Shown here piece after piece: positions 25,292 to 36,668 of a DNA stretch of 64,000 nt; the first letter of the stretch is position 1, and each line of letters starts with the position of its first letter. Both the position numbers and the translations under genes were made by a program. Location: assembly GCA_009823395.1 (NCBI GenBank), contig CM020512.1, positions 748,405 to 812,404 of the forward strand, written 5' to 3'. Under the pieces are notes generated by a model. It was given only the letters and a program-made list of their open reading frames with translations, was not told where the DNA came from and searched no databases. This DNA comes from Thamnaconus septentrionalis. Taxonomy: Eukaryota > Chordata > Actinopteri > Tetraodontiformes > Monacanthidae.

Positions 25292-25714
25292 TTTCTCTTT
25301 CTTTTTCTCCTTAGATTAATCAGGTTATCATTTGAATAAGCCCACTATCTGACAATTAGCTATGCAAATGTACGATCTGTTTTTATTCTGTTTTAACACA
25401 AAAATTGTATATTGTTGCCAGTCGCCTCCTCTACTCCTCTCTCTCTATCCCTCTCACCCCCCCTCCACCCTCTCACACTCATTTCCCCTCTCTACTTTCC
25501 TCTCACCCCCCTATCTATCCCTCCCTCAGTCCGGTCATGGCCAGAATGTCACCAAGAATATTATAATAAAACCACTAAAGAGGTAGCTCCTGAAACGACC
25601 CATGTGGCTCACACTCCCAAGATCTACCTCTGAGAATAAAATCTGTCAGCCATCATAGACATTCAGAGACACTTCTGCTTGTCATTATGGCCAGACCGGA
25701 CAAAAAAAACGAAA
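24204..25714. mobile_element. Unclassified 1.5 kb insertion in L2 ORF1 with 11-bp target duplication
   Basis: Flanked by AACTTTGTGAC at 24193-24203 and 25715-25725. Removing the insert and one repeat restores the ORF1 frame across minus-strand GTCACAAAGTT. The interior has a G/C-rich block (24260-24720), CA microsatellites (24760-24965), a TTA run (25030-25140), a TA run (25235-25290) and a C/T-rich stretch (25430-25535). The plus-strand 3' end is A-rich (ACAAAAAAAACGAAA), favouring a retroposon in plus orientation, but no coding domain is recognised. Confidence 0.8.
24760..24965. repeat. Interrupted (CA)n microsatellite cluster
   Basis: CA runs separated by TATAAGTATGCACA and CAAGTATACACA spacers that recur about every 30-55 bp, forming a small higher-order array. 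Confidence 0.9.
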
Positions 25715-26471
25715 AACTTTGTGACTTCAGACGATCTGAGGCGTGTATCATTGAAACCACGGTGGATTACAATTCGCCTAAATCTCTGTTTATCCTTAGC
25801 CATTAACTTTAAATGCCCTTCAATATCGCCCGCCCTGGCCCTGTGGATGCACTTCACTGTGGTCGCGGGCTGTCCTAGGTTAACATACCTCACTATGGAT
25901 GAACTAATTACCACCCCGTTCACCCCGCTCAGTCGGCGTGCTGCTGAGCGGGGTGAACTTGTTAGAGACATGGACAGAGGCGGCCTGGTGCTGAGAGTAG
26001 CCATGGTGTCCGACGGACTTTTTGGAGCTATGCTTCCTCCTGATAGTCACCCAGCCGCCCTTTCCCTGCTGCTTGGGAGCTGCTAAGGGAGGGAAGCTAG
26101 AGGGACCTGGAACCTGCGTTGCTACGCGAGCACTTGAACGCTCCGCTCCAGCTAAGCTAATCCTGCTAGCTACAGGATTACTATGCTCGAAGGAGCGAAG
26201 TCGTTCCTCAAGCTGGCTCAGCCTCACCTCAAGCACTAACATAGCACTACACTTTATACAAATCCCTGACTCAGTAAATGAGGACAAGGTAAAACTAAAA
26301 CTAAAACTTGGATCAAGGGATTCGAAGAAAGGCTTTGAGAAAACAGCCTGACAGTAGTTACCGCTGTGCTTTTAAAGCGGAGGGTTAATGGGAATAAACA
26401 GAATCAGGTGTGTGACGATCTGCACAGATGCCTGCACCTAAGACCCCCCCCCCAGGAGAAAGACATAGTGG

Positions 26472-26477
<6 letters not shown>

Positions 26478-26514
<37 letters not shown>
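26478..26514. repeat. (CA)n microsatellite
   Basis: Perfect CA run of about 18 units. Confidence 0.93.
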
Positions 26515-26515
<1 letters not shown>

Positions 26516-26836
26516 GAGAAGGAGGGAGGGGAATCCACAAAAAAGGCCGGCTGCCTATTGTGGATATGACACATACATGGAATACATGGTTTTTGAGTGA
26601 ATTGCCACTTTAAAAGTCTGCCTGTTTGTCTCAGGTGAACCCTCTCATTGCAAAGGTTTATTTTCTCTGACATGGAAGAAAAAACACAAAGAGAAACTTA
26701 AAATTGCTCCGCGAGCCTTTTGCCTTATTATCCACAGTGCTAAAGCATGAATCAGAAGTTCAGATTTTTTGAAAGACGTCCTCCCTTTCAAATCACTGGG
26801 CTGTGGTAACAAGTTGCCAATTCTTCACTTTTACCA

Positions 26837-27741
26837 TTAAAGCAGCTCTACGTAAATTTTCGACCATAAAATTATGATTCCAAACTCAGTAAAGCGGTAG
26901 ATAGACGATTAGTAATAGGATCAATGGTGCCGCCTCGGCGGCGAGAGGGGGGTTGCGCCGGCTGTAACTGCACTGTGTAACTTTCAAGCGTGACCCGACA
27001 CGCCGGACGAACAACTTTACGGCAACGTCACACCTTTATTTAGAGGCGGTCTTACACACTACTATTACAAATAAGATTGTAAAATGACGGAATGGAACCC
27101 AATAAGTAACCTCGATGAAAGACGAAGTAATAAAAGTGTTGAACGTTTGCTACGACGTTATTGTCAATGTCTGTTTTGCATTTCATATTGGTGTTTTTCC
27201 TGAACACATACGAGCGCTTCAGCTAGGCGACTATTTGTATTTTCCCACATCAATAAACTAGCGCTGCAGCGTGTTTACTTTGTCACTTCGCCATTTCCAC
27301 CGAATCAATGCGATGTTGCACCGTCTGAACAGCTGTTGTAGGCATTACAGCTACACGAGTTTATAACCTCTTGTAATATTATAACCATTATCATCACATC
27401 ATTTTCAAGCAATTTTCATGACGAGAATGATGCGAACCAAGCGCAAAACACTGCCGTCTGTCTAAGCCATACACTATCCTTGTTTGTGTAATTGTAGTTG
27501 TCTGTCACGTTCAAAAGAACAATATAACAATATTTATAACTAACAAACAAACAAACGTAACGCATGTTACTTCACCTTGTCGGTGGACATATTTTCAGTC
27601 GATTCGTCAGTATGCCGGCTGTGTCAACAAACCCACGTGAAGGACTGGTATTTTTCCTCTTTACGACACCGGCAAAGAGTATTTGCGGTTCTCAACCAGC
27701 AGGGAGTAGTAATGAGTCCAAGTTATGTAGAGCTGCTTTAA
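26837..27741. mobile_element. 905-bp TIR element, possibly with TTAA target site
   Basis: The left end TTAAAGCAGCTCTACGTAA (26837-26855) is matched by the reverse complement of the right end (27723-27741) with one mismatch (TACATAA). Both ends carry TTAA at the edge, which could be a piggyBac-style target duplication or part of the TIR. No transposase is seen; it is a MITE-like element. Confidence 0.7.
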
Positions 27742-28794
27742 AATGGGAGAAAAAAAATAATAATTCCCTTGTTGTCAAAAGCTTTTTGATGACTAATAAT
27801 GTGTTAATGTAATGATAGTGAGAGCCAAGAGCAGGTGAGCGTCGGTTTCCTAAGCTGCCAAAACAGTTAAAACAAACAAACAAACAAAAAATGGTAATGC
27901 CGTAAATACCACATTGTATTAGTAAAGGCAGAGCTATGCAGGAAAAAACATAAAATAAAATAAAAAGAACCTAAAAGAGGGTGATCTTTTAGGTTATTTT
28001 TATTTTATTTTATGTTTTATGGATGCACTTGGTGCAAAATCTGGAGGACTGACAGGCCCTCATCGCGTTTACCAGCGGAGAAGAAAAATAAAATTGGAAT
28101 GGGCCAAATAAAAAAGCTAATTTTCCAGCGACGTTTGCTGTCCATCCCCCCCACCCCCCGATGACTGACACCAGTGCTAGTTAGCGCCCTCATTAAAAAG
28201 CACTTAATGAAATAAGGTGTTTAAACAGGGGTCTTTACACTGAGGTCTTTGTGGTTAATAAATCAACATGGCGCAGACGGGAAAGAAAAAAACATCATAG
28301 AAACAACATAGCTGGAGACGCAGGTAATGTCCCAGCAGGTCCAATAAATCTAACACCTTTTAAGATGTGAATGTCCTGCAGCGTGAACGCTGCTGGAAGA
28401 CTCACACTTCCTGCTGGCTTGCATTGCATGTGTCGTATGACACGTTGTGTTTATTTGTCTAATTTGGCAGACGCACCACGGCCCCTCTGAAGCCGGCTGT
28501 CACACATGGCTCGTCCTGCGTCGCTGCTCGCCTCCGACTACACCTTCGGAGGAAGATTTTTTTTTTTATTTCATAAAAAAGAAAAAAACCCTCCAAAGAG
28601 AAGTGTAATTTACAAAATTTTATTTCTCAGACCTAGAAGTCTGTCCTTTGTGACTTGCAAAACCATTTTACACTGTTGTGTTTTCTACTTCTATTTATCA
28701 ACACACTAAGATGAGTTGGCAGATATGTTTCATTGCTTTTACTGAAGTTCTGTCAGCATGCAACCCCAACTGGATATAACGAAAACATTCACGT
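27742..28794. other. Intergenic, no gene recognised
   Basis: Includes a near-palindrome of AAATAAAATAAAAAGAACCT / AGGTTATTTTTATTTTATTT around 27950-28018 that could form an AT-rich hairpin. Nothing coding is supported. Confidence 0.55.
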
Positions 28795-29150
28795 CCATCC
28801 ATCGATCCATTTTCAATACCCGCGTCCTCCTGCACTCAGGAGTCTATCCCAGCTGTTAATAGGGTGAAGGCAGGGTGACACCTTGGACAAGTCGCAAGTT
28901 TGTCGCAAAGCCACGTAGAGACAAACAACCATTTGCACTCACATTCACAGACAATTTAGAGTTCCCAATTCACCTCACATGCATGTTTTTATACTGTGAG
29001 AGGAAGCCAAAGAACCCAGAGAGAAACCATGAAAACACGTGAAGAACATGCAAACTCCACACAGAAAGGTCCCAGACCCGCAATCAAACCCACAACCTTC
29101 TTGCTGTGAGGTAGCAGCGGTAATTTCTGCACCATTAACAAAATACAACC
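28795..29150 (-). mobile_element. Rex3-like (RTE clade) LINE 3' end
   Basis: Read on the minus strand it contains GCATGTTCTTCACGTGTTTT, the AACATGCATGTGAGG and TAAATTGTCTGTGAATGTGA blocks and ends AAAATGGATCGATGGATG, i.e. a GATG-type tail. This 3' segment is extremely common in teleosts, and I recall it as Rex3/RTE. No coding sequence is included. Confidence 0.7.
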
Positions 29151-29690
29151 AAAAATAAAATAGTCTGTTCAATACACTACATACACTTTTTAGGATTTGG
29201 CGAGGTGACAGACGAGCAGTTAAAATTTACTTACACAACATATCCTTTTTTAAAGACAAGAGGGAAGAATTTCAGGAGATGTGTTCAGGGGAGCGCCGGA
29301 TAAACGGTCATCAAATGAGCGTCAATAAGCACAATTGATTTCAAATCAGAAATCTGGATAAAACTAAAAGAATTGACTATGAAAAATCAAACATATATAT
29401 TGACTGACTGACAGATTGTTTGAGTGACGCATGCACACAAGTGGTAGGCCTTCTCTGAAATTAAACATAAACTACAATTTCCGGTAAATATGATAATAAC
29501 ATTATTCTCAATCATCTGTTCTTTTCATATCATAAAATATCCAATTGGTTGCAGTGCCTCCACTGTTGTATATTATGGTAAGTTTTTATCCAATCAAATT
29601 TCAGCTAGCTAGTGTTGTCAGTTTCTGCCTGAGGCCTTCAGAATCAACATTGCAGTCTCCTGTCTTCTGTAAGTAAACACACCAATGTTA
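29151..29690. other. Intergenic, nothing recognised
   Basis: Unique-looking AT-rich sequence between two mobile elements. Confidence 0.5.
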
Positions 29691-31211
29691 GGACGTGTTT
29701 ACAGTGCCTCGCCTCGCCACGATACGGTACGCCTCGGTACAATTGTGTTTTCATTGGCTTTGTGATCACGAGACCGTGGGCGGAGTCGACGCGGTCATTT
29801 CTGTGCGACACACAACAGCGCAGCAATGGACAAAGTAGAGGTTGTTTCATACCTGCTGCTCGGTCTGTGGTTGCTTTTCTGTTAAAGAAAGAACAGTTTT
29901 CCTCACTGAAGTCACAGTTGATCATTTATGCAGGCAACATTTATAATTTGATGTTTCGTTTTCTAGGAGAGCAAATGTGTAGTTCAACCTTTATATTTTC
30001 ACAAGACAGATATAATGGGAAAATAGCATTTATTAAAGAACAATAGAAAAACAGACTGTAAACACGCCCAAAATAGAGCCTCCTACTTATTTGAAATGTA
30101 TGAGCTGCCCTAGCAAGCCAAGGAAGGCGTTGTTAAATGCAGCGGTGTTCAAGGCTTCCTCGCGGCGAAGAGCCATGTCCTCTCGACGAATCCGTATTTC
30201 CTCTCGCCTCAAGGCCTCCTCGGATTCTCTAGCTTGCCACGCCTCACGCAGGAGCAACTCGATTTGTTCCGAGCGCTGCGCCATTTGCCGCTCGTCGTTT
30301 TCGCGACCAGTGACATCGAGGGCATGCCTGGTTCACCTGCCTCTCCCCAAAAAAAAAAAAAAAAAAACATGTATTGAAATAGCTGCTTTCAAAAAATTAT
30401 TATGTAGGTGCCTAACGAAGCCAAGGGAGGGCGCCCTGATATTCTTTTTTTTGTTCCTCTTCGCCCTCGGGTCTAGCGGGTCTGGCCATTTGTCCGGACA
30501 GGCCACCATAGTTCTAGGTGTGTTCCCGCCCCAGTGCCATTTTAATATTAGTGTTCTTTGCGAAACCGTAAGCTAAGCAGTGTAAATGGTGTTGGGTGAT
30601 GAGTTTACACTTTTATGTCGGTCGCGATTGCTCATTAGCTTCAGGCGTGGCTGCGGCTGTTTCGGTGCTGTTGGCATGCAGTAGATGTTTTGTTGTTGTT
30701 GTTTATTTGTTTTTAATATGAGTGTTCTCTGTGATACCGTAAGGAATCGAGAGTGGAGCAATAAACGCCGTGGTCTGAGCCTGAAAACGAACGACGGCCG
30801 GTGTCCGACTCGTCTCTCCTCTACACCCCCGCAACATCTAACCATACAAACACGCAACGCAGAGTCTCCGGGCGTAGAGGGGCACAGTCCCCGACACGGG
30901 CTGGGTTACATATACACATATAAATATATTTGTACAACATCAATAGCAGCTCACGGTAAAATGTACCTGACACGGAACGCTGCAAAGAAGGAGTTGGCAT
31001 TGATGTCCGCTCCGAAAGGGGACATCGACGAGGACACTGAGCCAATTAGTGCGCTGCTCGTCGCTACGTCACCACTAAACTCGCTTCGACTCGCTTGGCC
31101 CCTCAACGATAGAGGTACCAAAACGGCGCCCCCTACAACCGTGTAGCAGCCAGTGCAAACACCTTCACACCGTACCGTGGCGAGGCGAGGCGAGGCACTG
31201 TAAACATGCCC
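29691..31211. mobile_element. PIF/Harbinger-type DNA element with accessory-protein relic
   Basis: The left end GGACGTGTTTACAGTGCCTC and the right end GAGGCACTGTAAACATGCCC are terminal inverted repeats. Each carries an iterated GCCTC/CGAGG unit and a TACGGTA or TACCGT core. Flanks are TTA on the left and ATA on the right, both fitting the TWA preference of the superfamily but not identical. An internal GACTGTAAACACGCCC at 30051-30066 resembles the right terminus and may mark a nested or recombined end. Confidence 0.75.
30087..30284 (-). pseudogene. C-terminal fragment of a Harbinger Myb/SANT-like accessory protein
   Basis: The 65-residue minus-strand frame is Arg/Glu-rich and helical (REEIRIRREDMALRREEA) and ends NTAAFNNAFLGLLGQLIHFK. 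Fish Myb/SANT-like proteins of Harbinger elements end in the same type of segment (..AFN..FLG.LGQL), from memory. The DNA-binding N-terminus is absent, so this is a remnant even though the frame is clean. Confidence 0.6.
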
Positions 31212-31713
31212 ATAGTTGCGATAGTCAATCACATCTCTAGCTGGTTTTATGCTGAACTTCATACTTACACGTCTTGTGATTGGATGAGCCCTGAGAACAG
31301 CTAAGAGTGAACTCAACCCGGAGATCCAGTTGCCACCCACGTACAATGACAGCTGAAAGAGAAGATGAAGATTTAGTTGCCAAGTCATCTCCAATTTATA
31401 ATGTAAATATCGTGGACCATTGGTGCAGCAGCTGCACCAACATGTTCAATTGTTTAATAATTTAATAGTTCAATAGTTAGTTGTTATATCATTGGTCTAT
31501 CATCAGCAACAATGCACAGTTTATTAGACAAGTTTGAACAAGAGTTTAAGCTTTCAGAGTGTAATTTTAGTGGACTTATTAAAACGTTTTTGAGTAATCT
31601 CTTAAAATCAAATGTTATGTGTATGATTTGTCAGTATCAGTGGCCTAAGTGACCTAGTCTTAATCATGATTTAAATGCCCTGGAAACTAAGTTTTGCTCG
31701 ACTATGTCACCTA

Positions 31714-32077
31714 CACTACCAGTTAAAAGTTTGGACACATCTTCTCATGCAAATTTTATTTTAATCTTTACAAATTTCTACACTGCAGATAAATACTGAA
31801 GACATCAAATATATGAGCAAGACATATGTAATTATGCAGCAAAGAAAAACATGTTAAATAGCTTTAAAGATGCTTTTTATGAAAGATGGCTATTTTGAAG
31901 AATTTAAATATAAAACGTGTTTGAGTTATTTTACACTTTTATTGTTTCATACATAATTCCATGTGTGTTCATATATAGTTTTGATACCTTCAGTGAGAAA
32001 CTGCAACATCACTAGTCATGACAATGAAAGAAAAGACATTAAATTCAAAGGGTGTGTCCAAACTTTTCCTGGAAGTG
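31714..32077. mobile_element. Tc1/mariner-type MITE, copy 1 (364 bp)
   Basis: The ends CACTACCAGTTAAAAGTTTG and the reverse complement of CAAACTTTTCCTGGAAGTG form TIRs. TA dinucleotides flank both ends (31712-31713, 32078-32079). It is non-coding. Confidence 0.8.
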
Positions 32078-32935
32078 TATATGAAGGTGATGGCATGTGT
32101 AAGTGTGATTCTCTATGGCTTCTCAAGCCATAGTGTCATATTGAGGATATTATGAGGCATATTTATTTTAGGGTGGACTAAATATGACACCACTGATGAC
32201 CTAGCTGTGAAATGCATGGCCTGCCACTGACACATACTTATACCGCTGCAGGTACTCGCTGTTGTGATACTGTCATGTTAGGGCTTTGTATATCACTGAC
32301 CACGGGTATTAATATTCCGGGAGATATGGAGGGGGTGTCATCGGGGCGGTGGAAGGTTGGCTGTCCTGCCACCCCCGACAAGAAACTGGAGCTCAATGGG
32401 CCGCCACCTTTGCCTGCTTTCTGCTTATGCAATCAATCTGCACGAAACACCATTAGACATGGAAATCTGACAAATTATAGTTCAGCTTGTGGAGCCCTGA
32501 AAAAGGTATTTCCACATTAATTAGGGAGAGTTGTACGAGGCCTCCATATCAAACAATTAAGTCCACTTAATCATATAAGAGAAGGGGGGAAAAGAATCTC
32601 TTAAAACCTTGATTTGATTTTTATACCAGGGAATAGACGCCAATGGAACGTCCAATGCGTGCGTGCGTGAGTGAGTGCATGTGTGTGTGTGTTTGCAGCT
32701 CGCTGACCCTCTGTCAGCCGTGGCTACCAAGGATCCGCCCCTTCCTCCGACCATTCTGGTTAAGGAGCTTACATCAAAAATGATGGAAGGTGTTGGCCCC
32801 CGGCCCGGCACCATGACAGACTGGCGGGGGGCCCGGAGCTCCGGCCTCTGGCTGGAGGCCTGCAGGCCCGGGGCCACAGGGTGACAGGTCCCGACTCTGA
32901 GGGTCTGATGAATGTGTTCTGGCACCGAGTTGCTC

Positions 32936-32966
<31 letters not shown>

Positions 32967-33117
32967 AGCGCATGGAGTAGCTTTCAGGCCCCCTCCCCAA
33001 CTAAGTTTGGCCGGGAGGGGGGGGGTTACTATGGCCTCGACGGGACACAAGCAGCTTTTCGTTCTTCTTGTTCAGAGTAATTGGCTACGCCCGGGGTCTC
33101 TTGCACACACATTCACA

Positions 33118-33154
<37 letters not shown>

Positions 33155-33292
33155 GAGCACATCATTGCATGTGAAGTTGCCGCGGCTCCTCATCTGTAAC
33201 AGACGAAAACGTCGTTCATCACTGACGCAGGCAATAATGATGCAATCCAGTGCAGTTGGACCTGAAGCTTACAGATCGGCAGACATATGCTA
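32078..33292. other. Intergenic stretch between the two MITEs
   Basis: Contains two microsatellites (TG at 32938-32966, CA at 33119-33150) and, at about 32440-32580, AT-rich non-repetitive sequence with ATTAATTAGGG. No exon is recognised; frames around 32560-33000 on the minus strand are low-complexity driven. Confidence 0.5.
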
Positions 33293-33653
33293 CGAGACAA
33301 AAGTTTGGACACACCCTATTAATTTAATGTCTTTTCTTTCATTGTCATGACTACTGACATTGCAGTTTCTCACTGAAGGCATCAAAACTATGTATGAACA
33401 CAGAATGGAATTTTGTAGGAAACTGAAAAAGTGTAAAATAACTCAAACACGTTTTATATTTAAATTCTTCAAAATAGCCACCTTTCATGAAAAGTATATT
33501 TAGAGTTATTTAACGTGTTTTTCTTTGCTGCATAATTACATATATCTTGTTCATATATTTGATGGCATCAGTATCTACCTGCAGTGTAGAAAGTTGTAAA
33601 GATTAAAATAAAATTTGCATGAGAAGGTGTGTCCAAACATTTGACTGGTAGTG
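33293..33653. mobile_element. Tc1/mariner-type MITE, copy 2 (361 bp), inverted relative to copy 1
   Basis: Carries the same interior as copy 1 in reverse complement (for example TTGCTGCATAATTACATATA here against ACATATGTAATTATGCAGCA in copy 1). The right end is AAACATTTGACTGGTAGTG; the left end is degraded. It is flanked by TA at 33291-33292 and 33654-33655. Confidence 0.8.
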
Positions 33654-34903
33654 TACCTTGTACCGCCCAGGAATGTCCCTTCGCTTCCCTCTCCATTCTT
33701 TAGAGCAAAAGTTAGTTTCACCTCAGAGAAAAGAATCTGAGGCATACAGAGCATGTTGGGCCTAGTGTCATTGGTCAGCAGTGCATGTTCTCAAAATTGG
33801 AGGGAAAATGTAATGTGGACCACTTTGGATTCAAACACCAAGTTCTTTAGATCGCAACACTTGTTTTTTCCTGAAGTCTAATAAGATAAACATCTCGTGT
33901 TGCTCCTTAATAGCTTACTAGCTGAGTTAGATGTTAGCATGTTAGCGGAGGCCAGCTGTCGCTGTCGATAAATGTATGTGTGTGAGCCTTGACGGCAATA
34001 TTAACCAATCCATGCTGTGGTTCTTAATGACTGTGACTGGAGGCCCACGCTGTGCCGCCTGCCCAGAAAAACAAGCAAACGCGAACAAAGGCGATGCACT
34101 AGCCTGGTGCCATTAGCCCCGAAGCAAAACTAATGAGAAATGATCAGATCATGGGGGAACAGTTACTGTGCCTCCCCATTCTAATTCCCCTCCCAGGCCA
34201 GATTACAAGGCAGCTAACCAAAGCAAACATGTCGGAAACAAACTTCTGAACATTTGGCTCAACTCTCTCATGGAGGAGAGAACCCCAGCCCCGGCCGGCT
34301 AGGTATTACAGGTTTAAATGACCCCTGGATAGTGAATCTAAAGTCAATCCGTGGGCATTCTGCACAAAACAATGGGGATTGAAGGTGGGGAGGAGCTACG
34401 CTAACAAGGAAGTGGTGTCTAGTCCGGGGAATAATAGTTTCCAGTGTGACGCCCAGATCCAGACATTCCCGCTCGCTGTGGGGGGAGAGCGCAGGCAGAC
34501 CAGTAAAACCAGCCACCCATCCAGGCGACAGTCCGCTGCAAGCCTGCAGACAGACTGCAGACCTGGACAAATAACTCACTGTCTGCAGGAGTGCCCTCCC
34601 CATCCCCTCCACTCCCTGCCACCACCTCCCGAAAAAGTCTGAGAAGGAGCAGAGGGGGAAGTTTCTCCGGGAGTGCGGAGCATTTTTGGGCCTTGTCCAT
34701 CTCCATAACGCCTCTATAAAGCCGGATAGTGTTTCACTGCACTCAGCTTTTTGAAAGAGCCACGCAAAAATTGTTCGTGATGTGCTGAAAGTTCGGTAAC
34801 CGTGGAAAGGATGACACACGCTGTGCTGCGCAGGGCCGTATTATGGACGGCCGCACGACGGGTTTTTAAATACATAAGTTGCATAGTTTGCAGATGTGTG
34901 TGT

Positions 34904-34939
<36 letters not shown>

Positions 34940-35099
34940 GGTTTCCACCCCGTGCATAACATGAGGTGGAAACAGTCGTTGAAAGCCATACAGCGGTGTG
35001 ACGTTCAATGACGCTGTGCGTCCGTGTGAAAGGTTGTGCATTAAAGATAAAGTCAGATTTGTAACAATTAAATGTTTCTGACTTGTCACCTAACACAGG
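33654..35099. other. Intergenic, no gene recognised
   Basis: Includes a non-repetitive block at 34000-34260 and a GT microsatellite at 34902-34933. The overlapping open frames near 34268-34819 on both strands show no domain and no splice context. Confidence 0.5.
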
Positions 35100-35474
35100 A
35101 AGGACAAAAGTCTGCTCTTTATTTCTTTTGCTTGCTGTGTTCTAGGATGCACAGCTCTGCAAAGATGCTCTCTGTGATGTGATGAAGGGCACTCATACTT
35201 CTCTCAGGTAGCCAGGTCTGCATTCTGCTCTTATAATACAAACTTGCTGCTGCATTGTCTTGTCTCTGTCTACATTAACAGATTCGACCAAGCTGTAGAT
35301 TGTGATCCAGGACAGCATTAGTTTGAAACGAGCAAGAGTTGATTTGCCTGACAAGGGAATTTAACTGATGTTCAAACTCATCTGATGTGTAATAGGTCAA
35401 GGGTTTGTGAACCGGTGTATGGTGGTCGGGGTCATCCTCTTCAAGAAGAACAATTTTTGTGGTTTCAGTGCTCT
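35100..35474 (-). CDS. Candidate terminal exon of an unrecognised minus-strand gene (coding part 35275-35474)
   Basis: On the minus strand a good acceptor (TTTATTTCATTTTCAG) precedes an open stretch of 65 full codons. It reads STETTKIVLLEEDDPDHHTP, then YYTSDEFEHQLNSLVRQINS and ends NLQLGRIC with TAA at 35275-35277. An AATAAA lies about 150 bp downstream (plus-strand 35118-35123). The composition is not low-complexity and the acidic DDPDHHTP followed by an amphipathic helix looks protein-like. I do not recognise the family. The exon begins with two bases of a split codon, so it needs a preceding exon ending one base into a codon; exon A at 39174-39202 fits, exon B at 38981-39039 does not. It could also be a relic of a mobile-element gene. 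Confidence 0.45.
35118..35123 (-). promoter_or_regulatory. AATAAA polyadenylation signal for the candidate exon
   Basis: AAAAGAAATAAAGAGC on the minus strand, about 150 bp past the TAA stop at 35275. Confidence 0.4.
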
Positions 35475-35714
35475 CTGAAAATGAAATAAAAGGAAAAGAC
35501 AATATTTACATAGGGCAAAGAACAGATTTCTTTTTTTGGTCCTCGATCCAATTCAACTGAAACTAAATGGTACAAGTCATTTGCTCTACATAGCCCCGAC
35601 TGCACTGTTATAAAAATCTCTACATAATTAAGTTAAATTAAAAGCAGGATTTTTGCCTTAGGTATGTTGAAGTTGATTTTAATAATGTCTAGAACATTAA
35701 AGCGCAGGAACGTC

Positions 35715-36052
35715 AGGACAGCAGCAGCAGCGGCGGTGGTGGTGCAGGTGGTGGTGGAGGTAGTGGCAGAGGTGGTGGTGGAAGTGGAGTAGGCAGTGGT
35801 GATGGTGATGGAGGTAGTGGTGGTGGTGGAGGTGGTGTCGGTTGTAATGGTAGTGATAGTGGTAGTGGTCGTGGTGGAGGTGGTGGTGGAGGTAGTGGTG
35901 GAGGAGGTGGAGGTGTTAGTTGTGGTAGTGGTGGAGATGATAGTAGTGGTAGTGGTGGAGGTGGTAGTGGAGGAGGTAGTGGTGGTGTTGGAGGTGTTGT
36001 CGGTTGTAATGGTGGTAGTGGTAGTGGTGGAGGTGATAATGGTGGTGGTTGA
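35715..36052. repeat. (GTG)n/(GGTGGA)n trinucleotide array
   Basis: About 340 bp of GGT, GGA and AGT triplets, the same class as the CCA array at 2926-3512 but with the purine-rich strand on plus. A roughly 180-bp internal repeat is visible (GGTGTCGGTTGTAATGGTAG near 35832, GTTGTCGGTTGTAATGGTGG near 35996). The open frames in it are artefacts. Confidence 0.92.
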
Positions 36053-36329
36053 TTCCAGAGGAGAATTCCAACACACTGAGCCAGAATTCCCAAACAAGGT
36101 TAAAATGCTATGGAGCCAAAGCAAAAAACAAAAACAAAACAAATAATTTTAAATGACATATTTTGATTCCAAACCCCCCTCTAAAAAAAAAAAAAAAAGT
36201 CTGCTGGGTTGAAATATTTATTCGTTTTGAAAAAGAACATTTTGAAAGTACTCTTCTGGTCCGGTGCCCTGCTTTCCACTTCACCTCCGGCCTCATACAT
36301 GTGTGTTTGCTTGAATGCGTACATTCATG

Positions 36330-36381
<52 letters not shown>
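36330..36381. repeat. (TG)n microsatellite
   Basis: About 26 uninterrupted TG units. Confidence 0.95.
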
Positions 36382-36382
<1 letters not shown>

Positions 36383-36577
36383 GGACCAGGATGTCGAGGC
36401 TGTGCGCACACGGGCCTCTATAAAGTGCAGGTGTTTTCAGTCAGACCGTGGTTCCTCAGTCCTCGCCCCGAGGCTCTCGGCTGGCTGACATTCCTCCTCC
36501 GGTCCCCCTCAATGCTCAACCAGCCGACTTCCAGCTCACACAGCGTCCTCCACTCTTCATTTACAGTGTTGTTCCGC

Positions 36578-36579
<2 letters not shown>

Positions 36580-36668
<89 letters not shown>

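Larger units (their letters stand above)
23970..26287 (-). pseudogene. L2 ORF1 (coiled coil plus SGNH-type esterase domain), split by an insertion
   Basis: The minus-strand start region (26287-26170) reads MLVLEVRLSQLEERLRSFE, a short coiled coil. It is followed by basic and proline-rich sequence, then the esterase-like core ISSSIVRYVNLGQPATTVKC and GDIEGHLKLMAKDKQRFR (25920-25770), where the first S matches the SGNH nucleophile block. The protein then breaks at the insertion and resumes after it (about 24200) with AFARMMSDDVVLRGPIPW and GLVRRDGIHPTRDGAALLS, carrying the terminal D-x-x-H pair. Frameshifts in the first half add to the damage. Such ORF1 esterases are known in CR1/L2 LINEs. Confidence 0.8.

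Noticed and set aside
35633..36146. Thr-rich, Pro-rich and Val-rich frames in the GTG array
   Set aside because: Same explanation as the CCA array; frames exist on both strands because the array rarely forms stop codons.
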